Assembly (NCBI GenBank): GCA_023376005.1
Contig: CM042151.1
Coordinates: 77,481,510-77,545,509 of the forward strand
DNA from: Doryteuthis pealeii
Lineage: Eukaryota; Mollusca; Cephalopoda; Myopsida; Loliginidae
Reading direction: 5' to 3'
DNA length: 64,000 nucleotides
Below, piece by piece: positions 20,805 to 32,105 of this stretch. The notes below the pieces were generated by a model, which was not told where the DNA came from, did not search any database, and was given only the letters and a program-made list of their open reading frames with translations. Made by a program: the position numbers and the translations under genes. The stretch's first letter is position 1. Each line of letters begins with the position of its first letter.

Positions 20805-23800
20805 GGGCACCTCGCGTGGTGTAATGGTTAGCAAGCTAGATTTGCAGACCATTGTTAGTGAGTTCGATTCTCACTGGGTGCTCCATATTTCTGGCCTTGT
20901 GCCATATCTAAGCTAAGCTTAGTAAATAACTATATATGTAGGGCACCTCAGGTGGTGTAATGGTTAGCAAGCTAGATTAGCAGACCATTGTTAGTGAGTT
21001 CGTTTCTCACTGGGTGCCCCACACTTCTGGCCTTGTGCCATATCTAAGCTAAGCTTAGTAAATAACTATATATGTAGGGCACCCGACGTGGTGTAATGGT
21101 TAGCAAGCTGGCTTCGCAGACCATTGGTAGTGAGTTCGATTCTCACTGGGCGCCCCACACTTCTGGCCTTGTGCTATATCTAAGCAAAGCTTAGTAAATA
21201 ACTATATATGTAGGGCACCTCGCGTGGTGTAATGGTTAGCAAGCTAGATTTGCAGACCATTGTTAGTGAGTTCGATTCTCACTGGGTGCTCCATATTTCT
21301 GGCCTTGTGCCATATCTAAGCTAAGCTTAGTAAATAACTATATATGTAGGGCACCTCAGGTGGTGTAATGGTTAGCAAGCTAGATTAGCAGACCATTGTT
21401 AGTGAGTTCGTTTCTCACTGGGTGCCCCACACTTCTGGCCTTGTGCCATATCTAAGCTAAGCTTAGTAAATAACTATATATGTAGGGCACCTCATTTGGT
21501 GTAATGGTTAGCAAGCTAGATTAGCAGACCATTGTTTGTGAGTTCGATTCTCACTGGGTGCCCCATACTTCTGGCCTTGTGCCATATCTAAGCTAAGCTT
21601 AGTAAATAACTATATATGTAGGGCACCTCATGTGGTGTAATGGTTAGCAAGCTAGATTAGCAGACCATTGTTTGTGAGTTCGATTCTCACTGGGCGCCCT
21701 ACACTTCTGGCCTTGTGCTATATCTAAGCAAAGCTTAGTAAATAACTATATATGTAGGGCACCTCATGTGTGTAATGGTTAGCAAGCTAGATTAGCAGAC
21801 CATTGTTTGTGAGTTCGATTCTCACTGGGCGCCCTACACTTCTGGCCTTGTGCTATATCTAAGCAAAGCTTAGTAAATAACTATATATGTAGGGCACCTC
21901 ATGTAGTGTAATGGTTAGCAAACTAGATTAGTAGACCATTGTTTGTGAGTTCGATTCTCACTGGGCGCCCCATACTTCTGCTTTGTGCCGCATCAAAGCT
22001 ATGCTTAGTAAATAACTATATATGTAGGGCACCTCATGTGGTGTAATGGTTAGCAAGCTAGATTAGCAGACCATTGTTAGTGAGTTCGTTTCTCACTGGG
22101 TGCCCCACACTTCTGGCCTTGTGCCGTATCTGAGCTAAGCTTAGAAATAACTATATATGTAGGGCACCTCATGTGGTGTAATGGTTAGCAAGCTAGATTA
22201 GCAGACCATTGTTAGTGAGTTCGTTTCTCACTGGGTGCCCCACACTTCTGGCCTTGTGCCGTATCTGAGCTAAGCTTAGTAAAACTATATATGTAGGGCA
22301 CCTCATTTGGTGTAATGGTTAGCAAGCTAGATTAGCAGACCATTGTTTGTGAGTTCGATTCTCACTGGGTGCCCCATACTTCTGGCCTTGTGCCATATCT
22401 AAGCTAAGCTTAGTAAATAACTATATATGTAGGGCACCTCATTTGGTGTAATGGTTAGCAAGCTAGATTAGCAGACCATTGTTTGTGAGTTCGATTCTCA
22501 CTGGGCGCCCTACACTTCTGGCCTTGTGCTATATCTAAGCTAAGCTTAGTAAATAACTATATATGTAGGGCACCTCATGTGGTGTAATGGTTAGCAAGCT
22601 AGATTAGCAGACCATTGTTTGTGAGTTCGATTCTCACTGGGCGCCCTACACTTCTGGCCTTGTGCTATATCTAAGCAAAGCTTAGTAAATAACTATATAT
22701 GTAGGGCACCTCATGTGGTGTAATGGTTAGCAAGCTAGATTAGCAGACCATTGTTTGTGAGTTCGATTCTCACTGGGCGCCCTACACTTCTGGCCTTGTG
22801 CTATATCTAAGCAAAGCTTAGTAAATAACTATATATGTAGGGCACCTCATGTAGTGTAATGGTTAGCAAACTAGATTAGTAGACCATTGTTTGTGAGTTC
22901 GATTCTCACTGGGCGCCCCATACTTCTGGCTTTGTGCCGCATCAAAGCTATGCTTAGTAAATAACTATATATGTAGGGCACCTCATGTGGTGTAATGGTT
23001 AGCAAGCTAGATTAGCAGACCATTGTTAGTGAGTTCGTTTCTCACTGGGTGCCCCACACTTCTGGCCTTGTGCCGTATCTGAGCTAAGCTTAGTAAATAA
23101 CTATATATGTAGGGCACCTCATGTGGTGTAATGGTTAGCAAGCTAGATTAGCAGACCATTGTTAGTGAGTTCGTTTCTCACTGGGTGCCCCACACTTCTG
23201 GCCTTGTGCCGTATCTGAGCTAAGCTTAGTAAATAACTATATATGTAGGGCACCTCATTTGGTGTAATGGTTAGCAAGCTAGATTAGCAGACCATTGTTT
23301 GTGAGTTCGATTCTCACTGGGTGCCCCATACTTCTGGCCTTGTGCCATATCTAAGCTAAGCTTAGTAAATAACTATATATGTAGGGCACCTCATTTGGTG
23401 TAATGGTTAGCAAGCTAGATTAGCAGACCATTGTTTGTGAGTTCGATTCTCACTGGGCGCCCTACACTTCTGGCCTTGTGCTATATCTAAGCAAAGCTTA
23501 GTAAATAACTATATATGTAGGGCACCTCATGTAGTGTAATGGTTAGCAAACTAGATTAGTAGACCATTGTTTGTGAGTTCGATTCTCACTGGGCGCCCCA
23601 TACTTCTGGCTTTGTGCCGCATCAAAGCTATGCTTAGTAAATAACTATATATGTAGGGCACCTCATGTGGTGTAATGGTTAGCAAGCTAGATTAGCAGAC
23701 CATTGTTAGTGAGTTCGTTTCTCACTGGGTGCCCCACACTTCTGGCCTTGTGCCGTATCTGAGCTAAGCTTAGTAAATAACTATATATGTAGGGCACCTC

Positions 23801-24063
23801 ATTTGGTGTAATGGTTAGCAAGCTAGATTAGCAGACCATTGTTTGTGAGTTCGATTCTAACTGGGTGCCCCATACTTCTGGCCTTGTGCCATATCTAAGC
23901 TAAGCTTAGTAAATAACTATATATGTAGGGCACCTCATTTGGTGTAATGGTTAGCAAGCTAGATTAGCAGACCATTGTTTGTGAGTTCGATTCTCACTGG
24001 GCGCCCCACACTTCTGGCCTTGTGCTATAGCTAAGCTAAGCTTAGTAAATAACTATATATGTA
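20805..24063 (+). repeat. 24-copy tandem array of a tRNA-derived 136-bp unit
   Basis: Units start at 20,805 and then every 136 bp (19 intervals of 136, three of 135, one of 134); the last starts at 23,928. Each unit has an A-box-like tggtgtaatggttagca, a T-arm-like GTGAG-TTCGATT-CTCAC with a B-box core (some copies TTCGTTT), and a 3' strand GGTGCCC able to pair with the 5' GGGCACC. A 3' segment with ccttgtgccatatctaagc and ttagtaaataac follows. The spacing from 5' end to A box is longer than in a canonical tRNA, so the units are SINE-like tRNA relics. The same head and tail occur singly at 37,148, 45,352 and 54,205, so a SINE was amplified in tandem here. Each unit carries potential internal Pol III promoter boxes. 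Confidence 0.92.
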
Positions 24064-24530
24064 TTCCAACAGATAATACACAGGGAAAATAAAATAAAGT
24101 TGACCACTGTAACTGAGACGTGTACTTTCTAATAGTATTACTTTTTCAATTTATAGGGTATTAAGAAAATGCTAAATAGTATATCAATTGCATTAACTGC
24201 TTACCAAACATATTTTACATCTAAACTGTGGTGATTCACGCCACGAATGTAGACAGACAGGAGTTAAAATAGAAAATACACGAACACAACTTAGAATTTA
24301 AAACGACTTGTATTATCATACATAAAAAAATATCAATTAATTACTTGCAAACTAAGGAATGATTATATAAAGAACACAATCCACTTAACTGAGTTCGTGA
24401 TATAGGTGTATTATCGGAGTCCTTGCTACGGCTATCTGTTCTCACTGATGGATGTAAGGGACGCCCTTTTTGTCGTCCGATTCCGATGCTGCTGAATCAG
24501 AATAGGAAGAATTTGTCTCTTTGGTTTTGC
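24064..24530. other. Spacer with no recognised gene
   Basis: Follows the array without repeats that I recognise. No coding-like frame. Confidence 0.4.
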
Positions 24531-24539
24531 CGCTAAAGA

Positions 24540-25145
24540 AAGCCGGCCTGGGATGGATTGGTTAATAGCGAGGCTCGTAGAAAAAGGGCGATAATTTTTT
24601 TATAAACATTGATTAGGTTTTTGAAAAATGGTATGAAAACTAATTTCCACTGACATCCTATAAAAAAAAACAAACGAGAAATTATGAGTCTGTCCTTACT
24701 TTTCCAGCTGTGTCCAGCATGTATTGTTCGTCTTGGATGATTTGTGTGACAGGGGGTAATTGGCCGTCCAGCTGCCCTTTGTGGGGTGTTGCTTCCAGGA
24801 TTTTTCAAGATAGCACACAGAATCATTGTGTAATTCCCATCAAGCGAATTTCTCCAAGCGTTTTGTTAAAGTCTAAGTGGTGCAGCCATTCAGCAGCACT
24901 GGCAGACTACAACTAGGGAAATTTCTCGTTTTAACATCGGAGTGATCACATTTCCATATGATCTAAAATATGTCTATAGCATTCTATGCCTTTCCTATGC
25001 ATATGTCTCCATCTTGTTTAAAACATATGGACTCCATTTTATCTGAGTTCACATTGAGACCAATACCTCTTGCTGCATTCCCTAGGCTATATAGAAGTGA
25101 TTCGGCTTGTGCAGGTGTGGTGCAGTTGTATAAGTAAATCGTGCT
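24540..25145 (-). pseudogene. RTE-like LINE remnant (RT end and C-terminus)
   Basis: On the minus strand 25,142-24,990 translates to a segment with TPAQAESLLYSLGNAARGIG then LNVNSDKMESICF. It resembles the region just after the catalytic YADD of reverse transcriptases in RTE/BovB-type LINEs (family knowledge). Further on, 24,910-24,680 gives the known tail in mixed frames: a TWTL-like start, QHP, ITQIIQDEQ and HAGHSWKSKDRLI. Frameshifts and stops interrupt it throughout, so it is a dead copy. Related fragments are at 38,215, 54,000, 61,470 and 62,185. Confidence 0.8.
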
Positions 25146-25153
25146 CAATGAAT

Positions 25154-25289
25154 AAGTGCTCAGTATATATCTAAGTTAGCTTAGTGATAGTTTCTCGCCT
25201 ATGCGATTCTCAACCCAAGTTTGTTTGAGAATCGCATAGGCGAGAAACTGTCAGTAACCAAGCTAACTTAGATATAGACTGCGCACTTA
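25154..25289. repeat. Long-arm inverted repeat with 10-bp loop
   Basis: Arms of about 60 bp (25,154-25,213 and 25,224-25,289), about 85-90% complementary. Contains ctaagttagctta and gtttctcgcctatgcgattctcaa with their reverse complements. Confidence 0.9.
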
Positions 25290-25321
25290 TGCATTGACCT
25301 CTACTTACTTATAAATATAGC

Positions 25322-25347
25322 ACACACACACACATAACACACACACA

Positions 25348-25392
<45 letters not shown>
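25322..25392. repeat. (CA)n then (TA)n microsatellite
   Basis: cacacacaca followed by a TA run of about 45 bp. Confidence 0.95.
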
Positions 25393-25395
<3 letters not shown>

Positions 25396-25694
25396 GAATA
25401 ATCATGACAAGCAAACCCGGCGAATACCGGGTGCGACGTGCGGAACACTAGATAGCTGTTTCGACCTAATTAGGTTTCATCAACTGTATATTCCTCGATC
25501 TCCCCCCCCCCGACAGAGATCGAGCCAGAGAACGCAGAGCCAGAGACTCTACCTCTAAGCCACCGGCCCACGCCACACTCGAAACTCGCCAAATCAACTT
25601 GTCAATAATAAATGCGCCACTACTATAATCTGGGGTGTCCTGTAGCTGCATCCACAACATAACAGAGGATACGGTTATCTCTTGGAGTCACGAC

Positions 25695-25698
25695 TTTC

Positions 25699-25735
<37 letters not shown>

Positions 25736-26222
25736 TTGAGTTTTCACATCAGCATTAGCTGATGGTCTTTCACTGGAGTCTGAGTGACAGCAAGTCTCCT
25801 CAGGTCTCCAGGACTCTTCTGAGTATTCTGGCAGATTGCAGCTGTGCAGTGTTCTGAATGGATTCAATCCTTCCTCTGATTTCCAAACATTCCAAACCCT
25901 TTTCCAATCTTTTTGGGACTGTTCCAAGTGCACCAACTACAATTGGTATCACCTTCACCTTCATATTCCATAACTTTTTTAGTTCTCTGGCAAGGTCCAG
26001 ATATTTGTCTATTTTTTCATTTTCCGTTAGCTTCACCCTGTGATCTGCTGGCACTGCAAAATCCACCAGTTGACAAGTTCTTTCTTTTTTGTTTATCAAC
26101 ACTAGGTCTGGTCTTGCTGGGATAAGGTGATCCGTTTTTACTTCAAAGTCCCAGAGAATTTTATGCGTTTCGTTCTCAAGAACAGATTCTGGTTTATGAA
26201 TATACCATTTTTTTGCATGGTC
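25695..26222 (-). pseudogene. LINE 3' end, restriction-like-endonuclease type, copy 1
   Basis: On the minus strand the frame is open from about 26,220, reading KWYIHKPESVLENETHKI then WDFEVKTDHLIPARPDLVL and onward through DFAVP, VKVIPIVVGALGTVPK and ARILRRVLET. RPDLVLI..KK..C..VDFAVP has the spacing of the PD-(D/E)xK endonuclease of R2/NeSL-type non-LTR retrotransposons; that link is from family knowledge and not verified. A TGA interrupts after VLET; without it the frame would end at 25,770. A 3' UTR of about 35 bp then leads to a (TTA)n tail at 25,697-25,733, as expected for a LINE 3' end. The copy is 5'-truncated at about 26,222. Confidence 0.75.
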
Positions 26223-26275
26223 AAAATTAAATTTATTATTATTATTATTATTATTATTTGCATGGTCAAAATTAA

Positions 26276-26334
<59 letters not shown>

Positions 26335-26343
26335 TATTATTAT
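26215..26343. repeat. (TTA)n microsatellites with duplicated gcatggtcaaaattaaat
   Basis: Two (TTA)n runs follow two copies of gcatggtcaaaattaaat (about 26,215 and 26,261). The long run is the 3' tail of the second LINE copy. Confidence 0.9.
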
Positions 26344-26344
26344 T

Positions 26345-26655
26345 ATATTATTCCTTTTGAGTTTTTCACATAAGCGTTAGCTTATTATTTCACTCCTTGT
26401 GAGTTTTTCACACCAGAATGAGGTGATGGTCTTTAACTGGAGTCTGAGTGACAATAATTCTCCTCAGATCTCTAGGACTCGATTTCAATAAAACTGTTGT
26501 CTGGGTGGTCTCAGTTCTTACTCTGATTTCCAGTTCCTCCTGTCTCTTTTTCCAAGCCCTTAGGGACCGTTCTAAGTGCACCAACTACAATTGGTACCAC
26601 TTTCACTCTCATATTCCACAGTTTTTCAATTCTCTAGCAAGATCCAGCGTGTATA
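26345..26655 (-). pseudogene. LINE 3' end, copy 2
   Basis: Diverged second copy of the element at 25,695-26,222 in the same orientation. It repeats the UTR (gagtttttcacaccag) and the coding region up to the GALG-like segment, with many substitutions. Its tail abuts the truncated 5' end of copy 1. Confidence 0.75.
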
Positions 26656-26819
26656 AATGATTAATATTAGATTGAAATATTTTATATCATAACTAAAAAA
26701 TTTTTTAAAATGAAACCTCACCCCCACAAAAAAATATCTTAAGAAACAACTACATAGGAACGTGAATATAAACGTACTAGACATAAAATAACCCTAGATG
26801 GGTTAACATGCCGTTAAAA

Positions 26820-27080
26820 TGTAACACGAGATCAATTTCTTAAGCAGAGTAACAGGTTTGTATTCAAAGTTTTCCTTCTCCTAGACTGGTTATCTAAGCA
26901 AGGTTAAAGGTCTCAGTCTGATCTGCTATTTATCCTTATTGGAGGGAGAATAGTTGGATACATACATTTACCAAGGGCACTAGTGCTATGTGAAATCCAA
27001 AAAGCCTCGTCCAGGATTTTAACTCGTGTCTCCGTGTCCATTTCCAGCGATGGTAACTATAGCACAACGCGCCTCCACTT
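26820..27080 (-). mobile_element. tRNA-derived SINE family B, copy 3
   Basis: About 260 bp, diverged: aggttaaaggtctcagt, aaagcctcgtccaggatttt and a degraded head near 27,040-27,080. Confidence 0.75.
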
Positions 27081-27327
27081 CAGCAACAGCAAGTACTGTT
27101 CGCAATCTGAGTCTTTTATTTATTTTAAAAAAAGTTGATTCAGCATTAAATGGCCTGACAAGGGTTGATATGCCGTAAAACAAACCAACCAATCCAGATG
27201 TCGAAACAAAGTCTGGATGTCAATTCTCGATACATTCTGATCATAAGTTTTTGAAAAACATAAGATTGTACAAGTGACGCTTGCTAAATATTTAACAGAC
27301 CTAGTTCCGTTGACATATTCTTTACTT

Positions 27328-27422
27328 TCACAATGTTTTTTTTTTTTTTTTTTTTGTTTTTTTTGTTTTTTTTTTTTTTTTTGTTTTTTTTGTTTTTTTT
27401 TTTTTTTTGGGGGGGGGGGGGG
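27328..27422 (+). repeat. Poly-T tract ending in a G run
   Basis: T-runs split by single G residues, then about 14 consecutive G. Similar T-to-G junctions occur at 19,608, 29,790 and 31,584. Confidence 0.95.
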
Positions 27423-27439
27423 CAGTTATGATATCAAAT

Positions 27440-27790
27440 ATTCCTATCTTATAGTATTATCTATACACAATTATATGGTTTCAACTAACTATTTCTATTA
27501 AATAATAATCATTTATTTGCACATAGTTATATGGTCCAAGTAGCTAATAATAATCCTTAGTAAACAATCATAGCTTCAGTAACTATTATTAATACAAATA
27601 ATTTAGTTATACGGTAGCAAGTATATCTATGTACTTTTTTCTTAATGTTTTTTTCACACAGTTCTATGGTTCAAGTATTCCTACCTAATACTAATAATTT
27701 ATATACACAATTATATGGTTTCAATCAATTATTTCTATTTAATAATAATTATTACATATGTAATATTATTTGTTTTTTTCTTACTGATGT
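27440..27790. repeat. AT-rich imperfect tandem repeat
   Basis: Copies of a unit of about 85-110 bp with cacaattatatggtttcaa and atttctatttaataataat. A related segment is at 53,350-53,460. Confidence 0.65.
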
Positions 27791-28109
27791 AACTATTTTT
27801 CGACTAAAACTAAAATGTTACCTTAATTAATTTAATTCGTTTTTGTTAAGTGAAAATGCGCGCAAAATTGGCGGCACCTATGTTATGTTATGAATTCATC
27901 TTCTCCTTTCAATGTTAAAAGCATAATTCGAGATTGAACACACCTAAATATCGGTTACGATATAGAACGTTGTCGAAGCTTCTAGAATTGATGAAAAGGA
28001 ACACTTCAATATTCTTTTTTATAAATTTAAACTCGCTAAATTTAACTGGCTGATAGTTTCGTCTGTGCCATGAAAGAAAAGACATCGAAATCAGAATTGT
28101 AAAAAAATA

Positions 28110-28275
28110 AAAATTACCAAGGGAAAACACTCTCCGAACAAAATATAGGGTTTTCTCCCTTTGAATTAAAAAAGCCAGAAAGGTTTTCTTTCTCAAGATT
28201 AACAAGGGAGAACACTCTTACGACAAAAAAAAGAGTTCTCTCCCTTGGCATTAAAACATCCAGTAAGGTCTTCTT
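28110..28275. repeat. Two-copy tandem repeat with internal hairpins
   Basis: Two units of about 80 bp. Each has aagggagaacactc facing gagttctctccctt, so each unit can fold. Confidence 0.8.
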
Positions 28276-28310
28276 TTTAAACCAAAATAGAATATTTGAA
28301 TTTAATGTAT

Positions 28311-29235
28311 ATTAGGGAGGCCCAAAATAATCAGGTAATTATCGTATTTTAATGAAATTTTCAGTGTTTATTTATCAAAGATTGATCTTTATAATGCATT
28401 ATTTATTTTATTTCAAAACTTTCTCAATTTTATCAGGTCACTTAATTTTGACCCCCCCCCCCTTATGTTTGGGGCATAATATTTTTGCGAGTTGGTCATT
28501 TTCTGTACTAATTACAGTATAAATAGAGATAAAAGACCGAAGTTATGAATAGAAACAAAAAAAAATACGGTGGTTTTTCTATGAGAAAATAAGTACCGAA
28601 AATCGGAAAATAAAATGTAAAAAAAGAATATAAATATAAAAGATTTCTTTTTTACTCATTTAATTGGCTATTATCTTATAAAAGAAAAAAAATTATACAT
28701 CGATATTTTTTCTGTTAAAAAAATGGGGGCGTGCATTAAATAGATATTTATTTTTAGAATCTAAAAATATAACATTTAAACTTAACATCAGGCTTTTCAT
28801 ATTTTTAATGAATTTTATATATTCATATTTCATAGCAAAAATACTTAAAGTTTTGAAATAAAATAACTGATGCATTATAAAATTCATTAATTGATAAATC
28901 AATACTGAAAATTTCATTAAAATTGGATAATTACCTGGTTTTTGGTAAAATTTTTTTTGCAATCGCTAATGTTACATTGAATTTGTAAAAAAGCAATTTT
29001 AAACCAGCGTCTCAGACCGAAAGCGATAGAAATTGACTGAAAAAATCGTTTTAAATGTTAAAAAAAATGTATATGTAATGATATTTTTCTTTTTTAATGA
29101 TGGTCATTATGTTACTACTTATCGTTTTAGACAAAAGTTTGACCTTAAATAATCGATTTAATTAATTTTAATTCGTTTTTAAAACAAAAAATCTGTCGCA
29201 AGCAGACGATCTTTGGACCATCCTAATGTATATTC
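28311..29235. mobile_element. TIR DNA transposon family T, copy B
   Basis: Ends attagggaggcccaaa at the left and tttggaccatcctaat at the right are imperfect terminal inverted repeats flanked by gtat/gtata. Just inside, the block with tttatcaaagattgat and ttcaaaactttct is inverted at 28,855-28,945. No transposase is encoded. Tc1/mariner-like TA targets are possible but unproven. Confidence 0.7.
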
Positions 29236-29424
29236 CAAGTTTGTTTTTTTAAACTTCTTACATTAACCAATCATTTGACAATTTAAGTGACATTGCTTTT
29301 ATGATGATAAATTTTCAAAATAATAATAAGTTTCTTTTGTTATTATAAAATTTAATCGGTCTCGGATTTTTATTTCTATTTTTTTCGCATATGTGACAAA
29401 ACTAATTTGTTTTCTTTGGTCATT

Positions 29425-29700
29425 ACTTAGGCTAAATGGGCGATCGGGGATGCCCCCCCCCCCTCCAATCAATCGGCTGGCCACGTCAAGGTCTATCACC
29501 TATATGATTGTCATAACCCTATTGTCCTTATGGTAACTTTTTATCATATATGTGCTAGAAAGCGGTAACTGAGGGGTTTTAGTGTCCTCGGTATGACGTT
29601 AAATTGCATCTAGTGGTGAAGATCCAATTTTGGAGCTCTTCATCGCCATTACTCCCAGATCCACTCTGATAAGAGAGCAACCAAAAATACCCTCAATTTT
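29425..29700 (-). mobile_element. Dispersed repeat family R, copy 3
   Basis: ccaatcaatcggctggccacgtcaag, then agaaagcggtaactgaggg and ggagctcttcatcgccatt. Truncated relative to other copies. Confidence 0.7.
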
Positions 29701-30249
29701 ATTTAGTTTCCATTTCTTTTAGAATTTTTGCTTGTTTTTTTTTTTTAGTCTACTTCTGCTATCACCCATAATGTAAATTCTGTTCATTGTTTTTTTTTTG
29801 GGGGGGCGGATTTGGTGTAGCCCAAAGACTAGAAGCAATTGGTGAAAGTTGGTTTAAAAGGGATCACATGAATGTATCATTGTAAAGTAGGATTGGGTCA
29901 ATGAATTAAACTAACTTAACTACCTAAATGTTAATGGATAACCGCTCACCTTCCCCTTCTGTCCCCCACAAAAGAACTTAGACATAATTCTCAAATGCAA
30001 ATGTAAGATTCCAATTGATTCCAATTGGGTTAGGTTTGGGGTTGGGTTTTCGGGTAAAATGCCCTAAGTTGGTTGTTTTTTGCAAGTGACACTTCTTCGG
30101 CTACGGACTTCAATCGTAGCTGGGGGGGGGGGGGTTCAGCAGCCACCGTCTAGCGATTTTTGAGGCAGGAGGCCGGGACGGTTCTCCGCGAAGAGTACCT
30201 GGGATAATGTGTCAACACTCTAGGTTGATGAATTCCCGAACAATTAAAG

Positions 30250-31040
30250 ACTAGCCGTGGCTACCTGGCGTCACCTAGGTAGAGGGGAATTTTTTTAAGT
30301 TAGTCCTGCATATCCATTATTACTTAATCGTGAGTTGAATCCTCGTGGGATGCCCCATTTAAATCCCTATTTCAAAAAAATAGACCTTGCATTGATCCAG
30401 CTACTCTAAAATGAAATGTTAATGTCTACTATCTAAAATATTAAATGAAAAATAAATTCCATGCTGTTATCATTTAAATTTTATTTTTTAATTATCTTCA
30501 CGAATATAAATCAAATCTCTATTATATTTGCTCAAAAACCAGGCCCTGGTGATATTTAATGTGTATATATATTTACTTTGTCGTTAATTGATTTATTTTC
30601 GAAGTTTCCTCCGGGCATACAGATACACACAACTGCCCTTTATATATGTACTAGCAGCGGCTACCCGGTGCCGCCTGAGTAGAATGGGGATTTTTTAAAA
30701 AGTTAGTCCCACAGGTCCATTATTACTGAAGCATGGTTTGAATCCTCGCCGGATGCCCCATTTAAATCCCTATGTAAAAAAAATAGACCTTATATTGATC
30801 CAGCTACTCTGAAAAGAAATGTTAATGTCTACTATCTAAAATATTAAATGAAAAAAAAAATTCCATGCTGTTATCATTTAAATTTTATTTTTTAATTATC
30901 TTCACGAATATAAATCAAATCTCTATTATTTGCTCAAAAACTAAGCCCTGGTGGTATTTAATGTGTATATATATTTACTTTGTCATTAATTGTTTTATTT
31001 TCGAAGTTTCCTCCGGACATACAGATTCCAACAACTGCCC
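30250..31040 (+). repeat. Tandem duplication of a ~390-bp unit
   Basis: Copies at about 30,250-30,640 and 30,645-31,040 share ggctaccyggygycrcctragtag, ccattattacttaa, gatgccccatttaaatccc and a long AT-rich end. Short pieces of the same motif lie at 32,920 and 47,455. Confidence 0.85.
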
Positions 31041-31864
31041 TTTATATATGTATAGATTTTTTTAAAAAACGAAATTTATGATATAGACGCAAAAGAGAAC
31101 ATTTAAAAAAAGAACGAACTCGCATCACGGTCAACGAGACGTGTATGCTTTTTTTATTGCTTTGTGGATATTTCTTTTGGTAGTGTGAATAAAAAAAAAA
31201 CAAATAAACATAGAAATTTAGATATATCTTGAATGGGATTGTCCAATAAAAAGTATCTTCCTTCCCCATAGCATGTAATCAGTAGAACATTCTCTATTTT
31301 ATTTAGCTAATCAATATTCACTGAATTTTACAGAGTTGCCAGAAAAGGGTGAGATCTATGTAATTAATCATGCTTTTTCTTGTTATATTAATGATATGTC
31401 TGTAAATTGAGTAAATGACATTTTCTCTTAACTTTCTCGCGTTTATCAGATTATTTCAGCTTAATATACAGGGTCTTTCATAGAGCTTGATATCATTTCG
31501 TAGTCTAATAACTTGACCAATTCTAGTCCACATATTTTTAACGACGTGTGTAGAAACAACTCAAAGCTTTATGGCTAATTCTTTTTTTTTTTTGGGGGGG
31601 GGGGTCATGTATAGAAATGCCATTCACTGGAAGAGAAAAGGCGTTTAAACATTAAGCATGGGATTTTGGACTGTTTCTACACATGCTGTTTAAATTTGAG
31701 TTCATTTGAACGAGAATTTGTCACGATCATAAAATCTTCCTGAAACACCCTGTGTATCTCAAATGATATAACAAATTTTGAAACACCCTGTATCAACTGT
31801 TTTATGGATAATTGTTCTCTTTTCGATTTCATTTCAAGAAAGATTTACTCATTTGATAATAAGT

Positions 31865-32105
31865 CGTCGGGGTTGCCTAAAGCCGGTATCAGCCAATCAG
31901 CACAGGAATCTATCCCCTTTTCACTAGTGCTAGACCAAGTAGATTGTTTTTGCGTCTGGGGTGGAGCGCCACACCTACCTTCAGCTCCTTACTTTACCGC
32001 ACAGATCCCTGTGCTATTCATACGCTGAGTTGGTGAAGGCCGATATCGAACTAGGAACCTTGTGGTTTCTAGCCGTACGCTCTACCAACTGAGTTAGATT
32101 GTTTA
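31865..32105 (-). mobile_element. tRNA-derived SINE family C, copy 1
   Basis: The minus strand has an A-box-like ctcagttggtagagcgt and B-box-like ggttcctagttcgatatcgg. Body includes cacaccaccccag-like and agcactagtgaaaagggga segments. Related copies: 44,960-45,200 and 61,797-62,030. Confidence 0.8.

Noticed and set aside
20805..24063. CRISPR array
   Set aside because: Units are 136 bp and repeat throughout with no unique spacers, carry tRNA-like A and B boxes, and lie in a eukaryotic context.
20805..24063. 24 functional tRNA genes
   Set aside because: The 5' end to A-box spacing is too long, the anticodon stem does not pair well and several units have a TTCGTTT T-loop. SINE-derived tRNA-like units fit better.
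27915..28205. 96-residue minus-strand protein
   Set aside because: Lies across a two-copy tandem repeat with hairpins in AT-rich DNA; no domain and no splice or start context.
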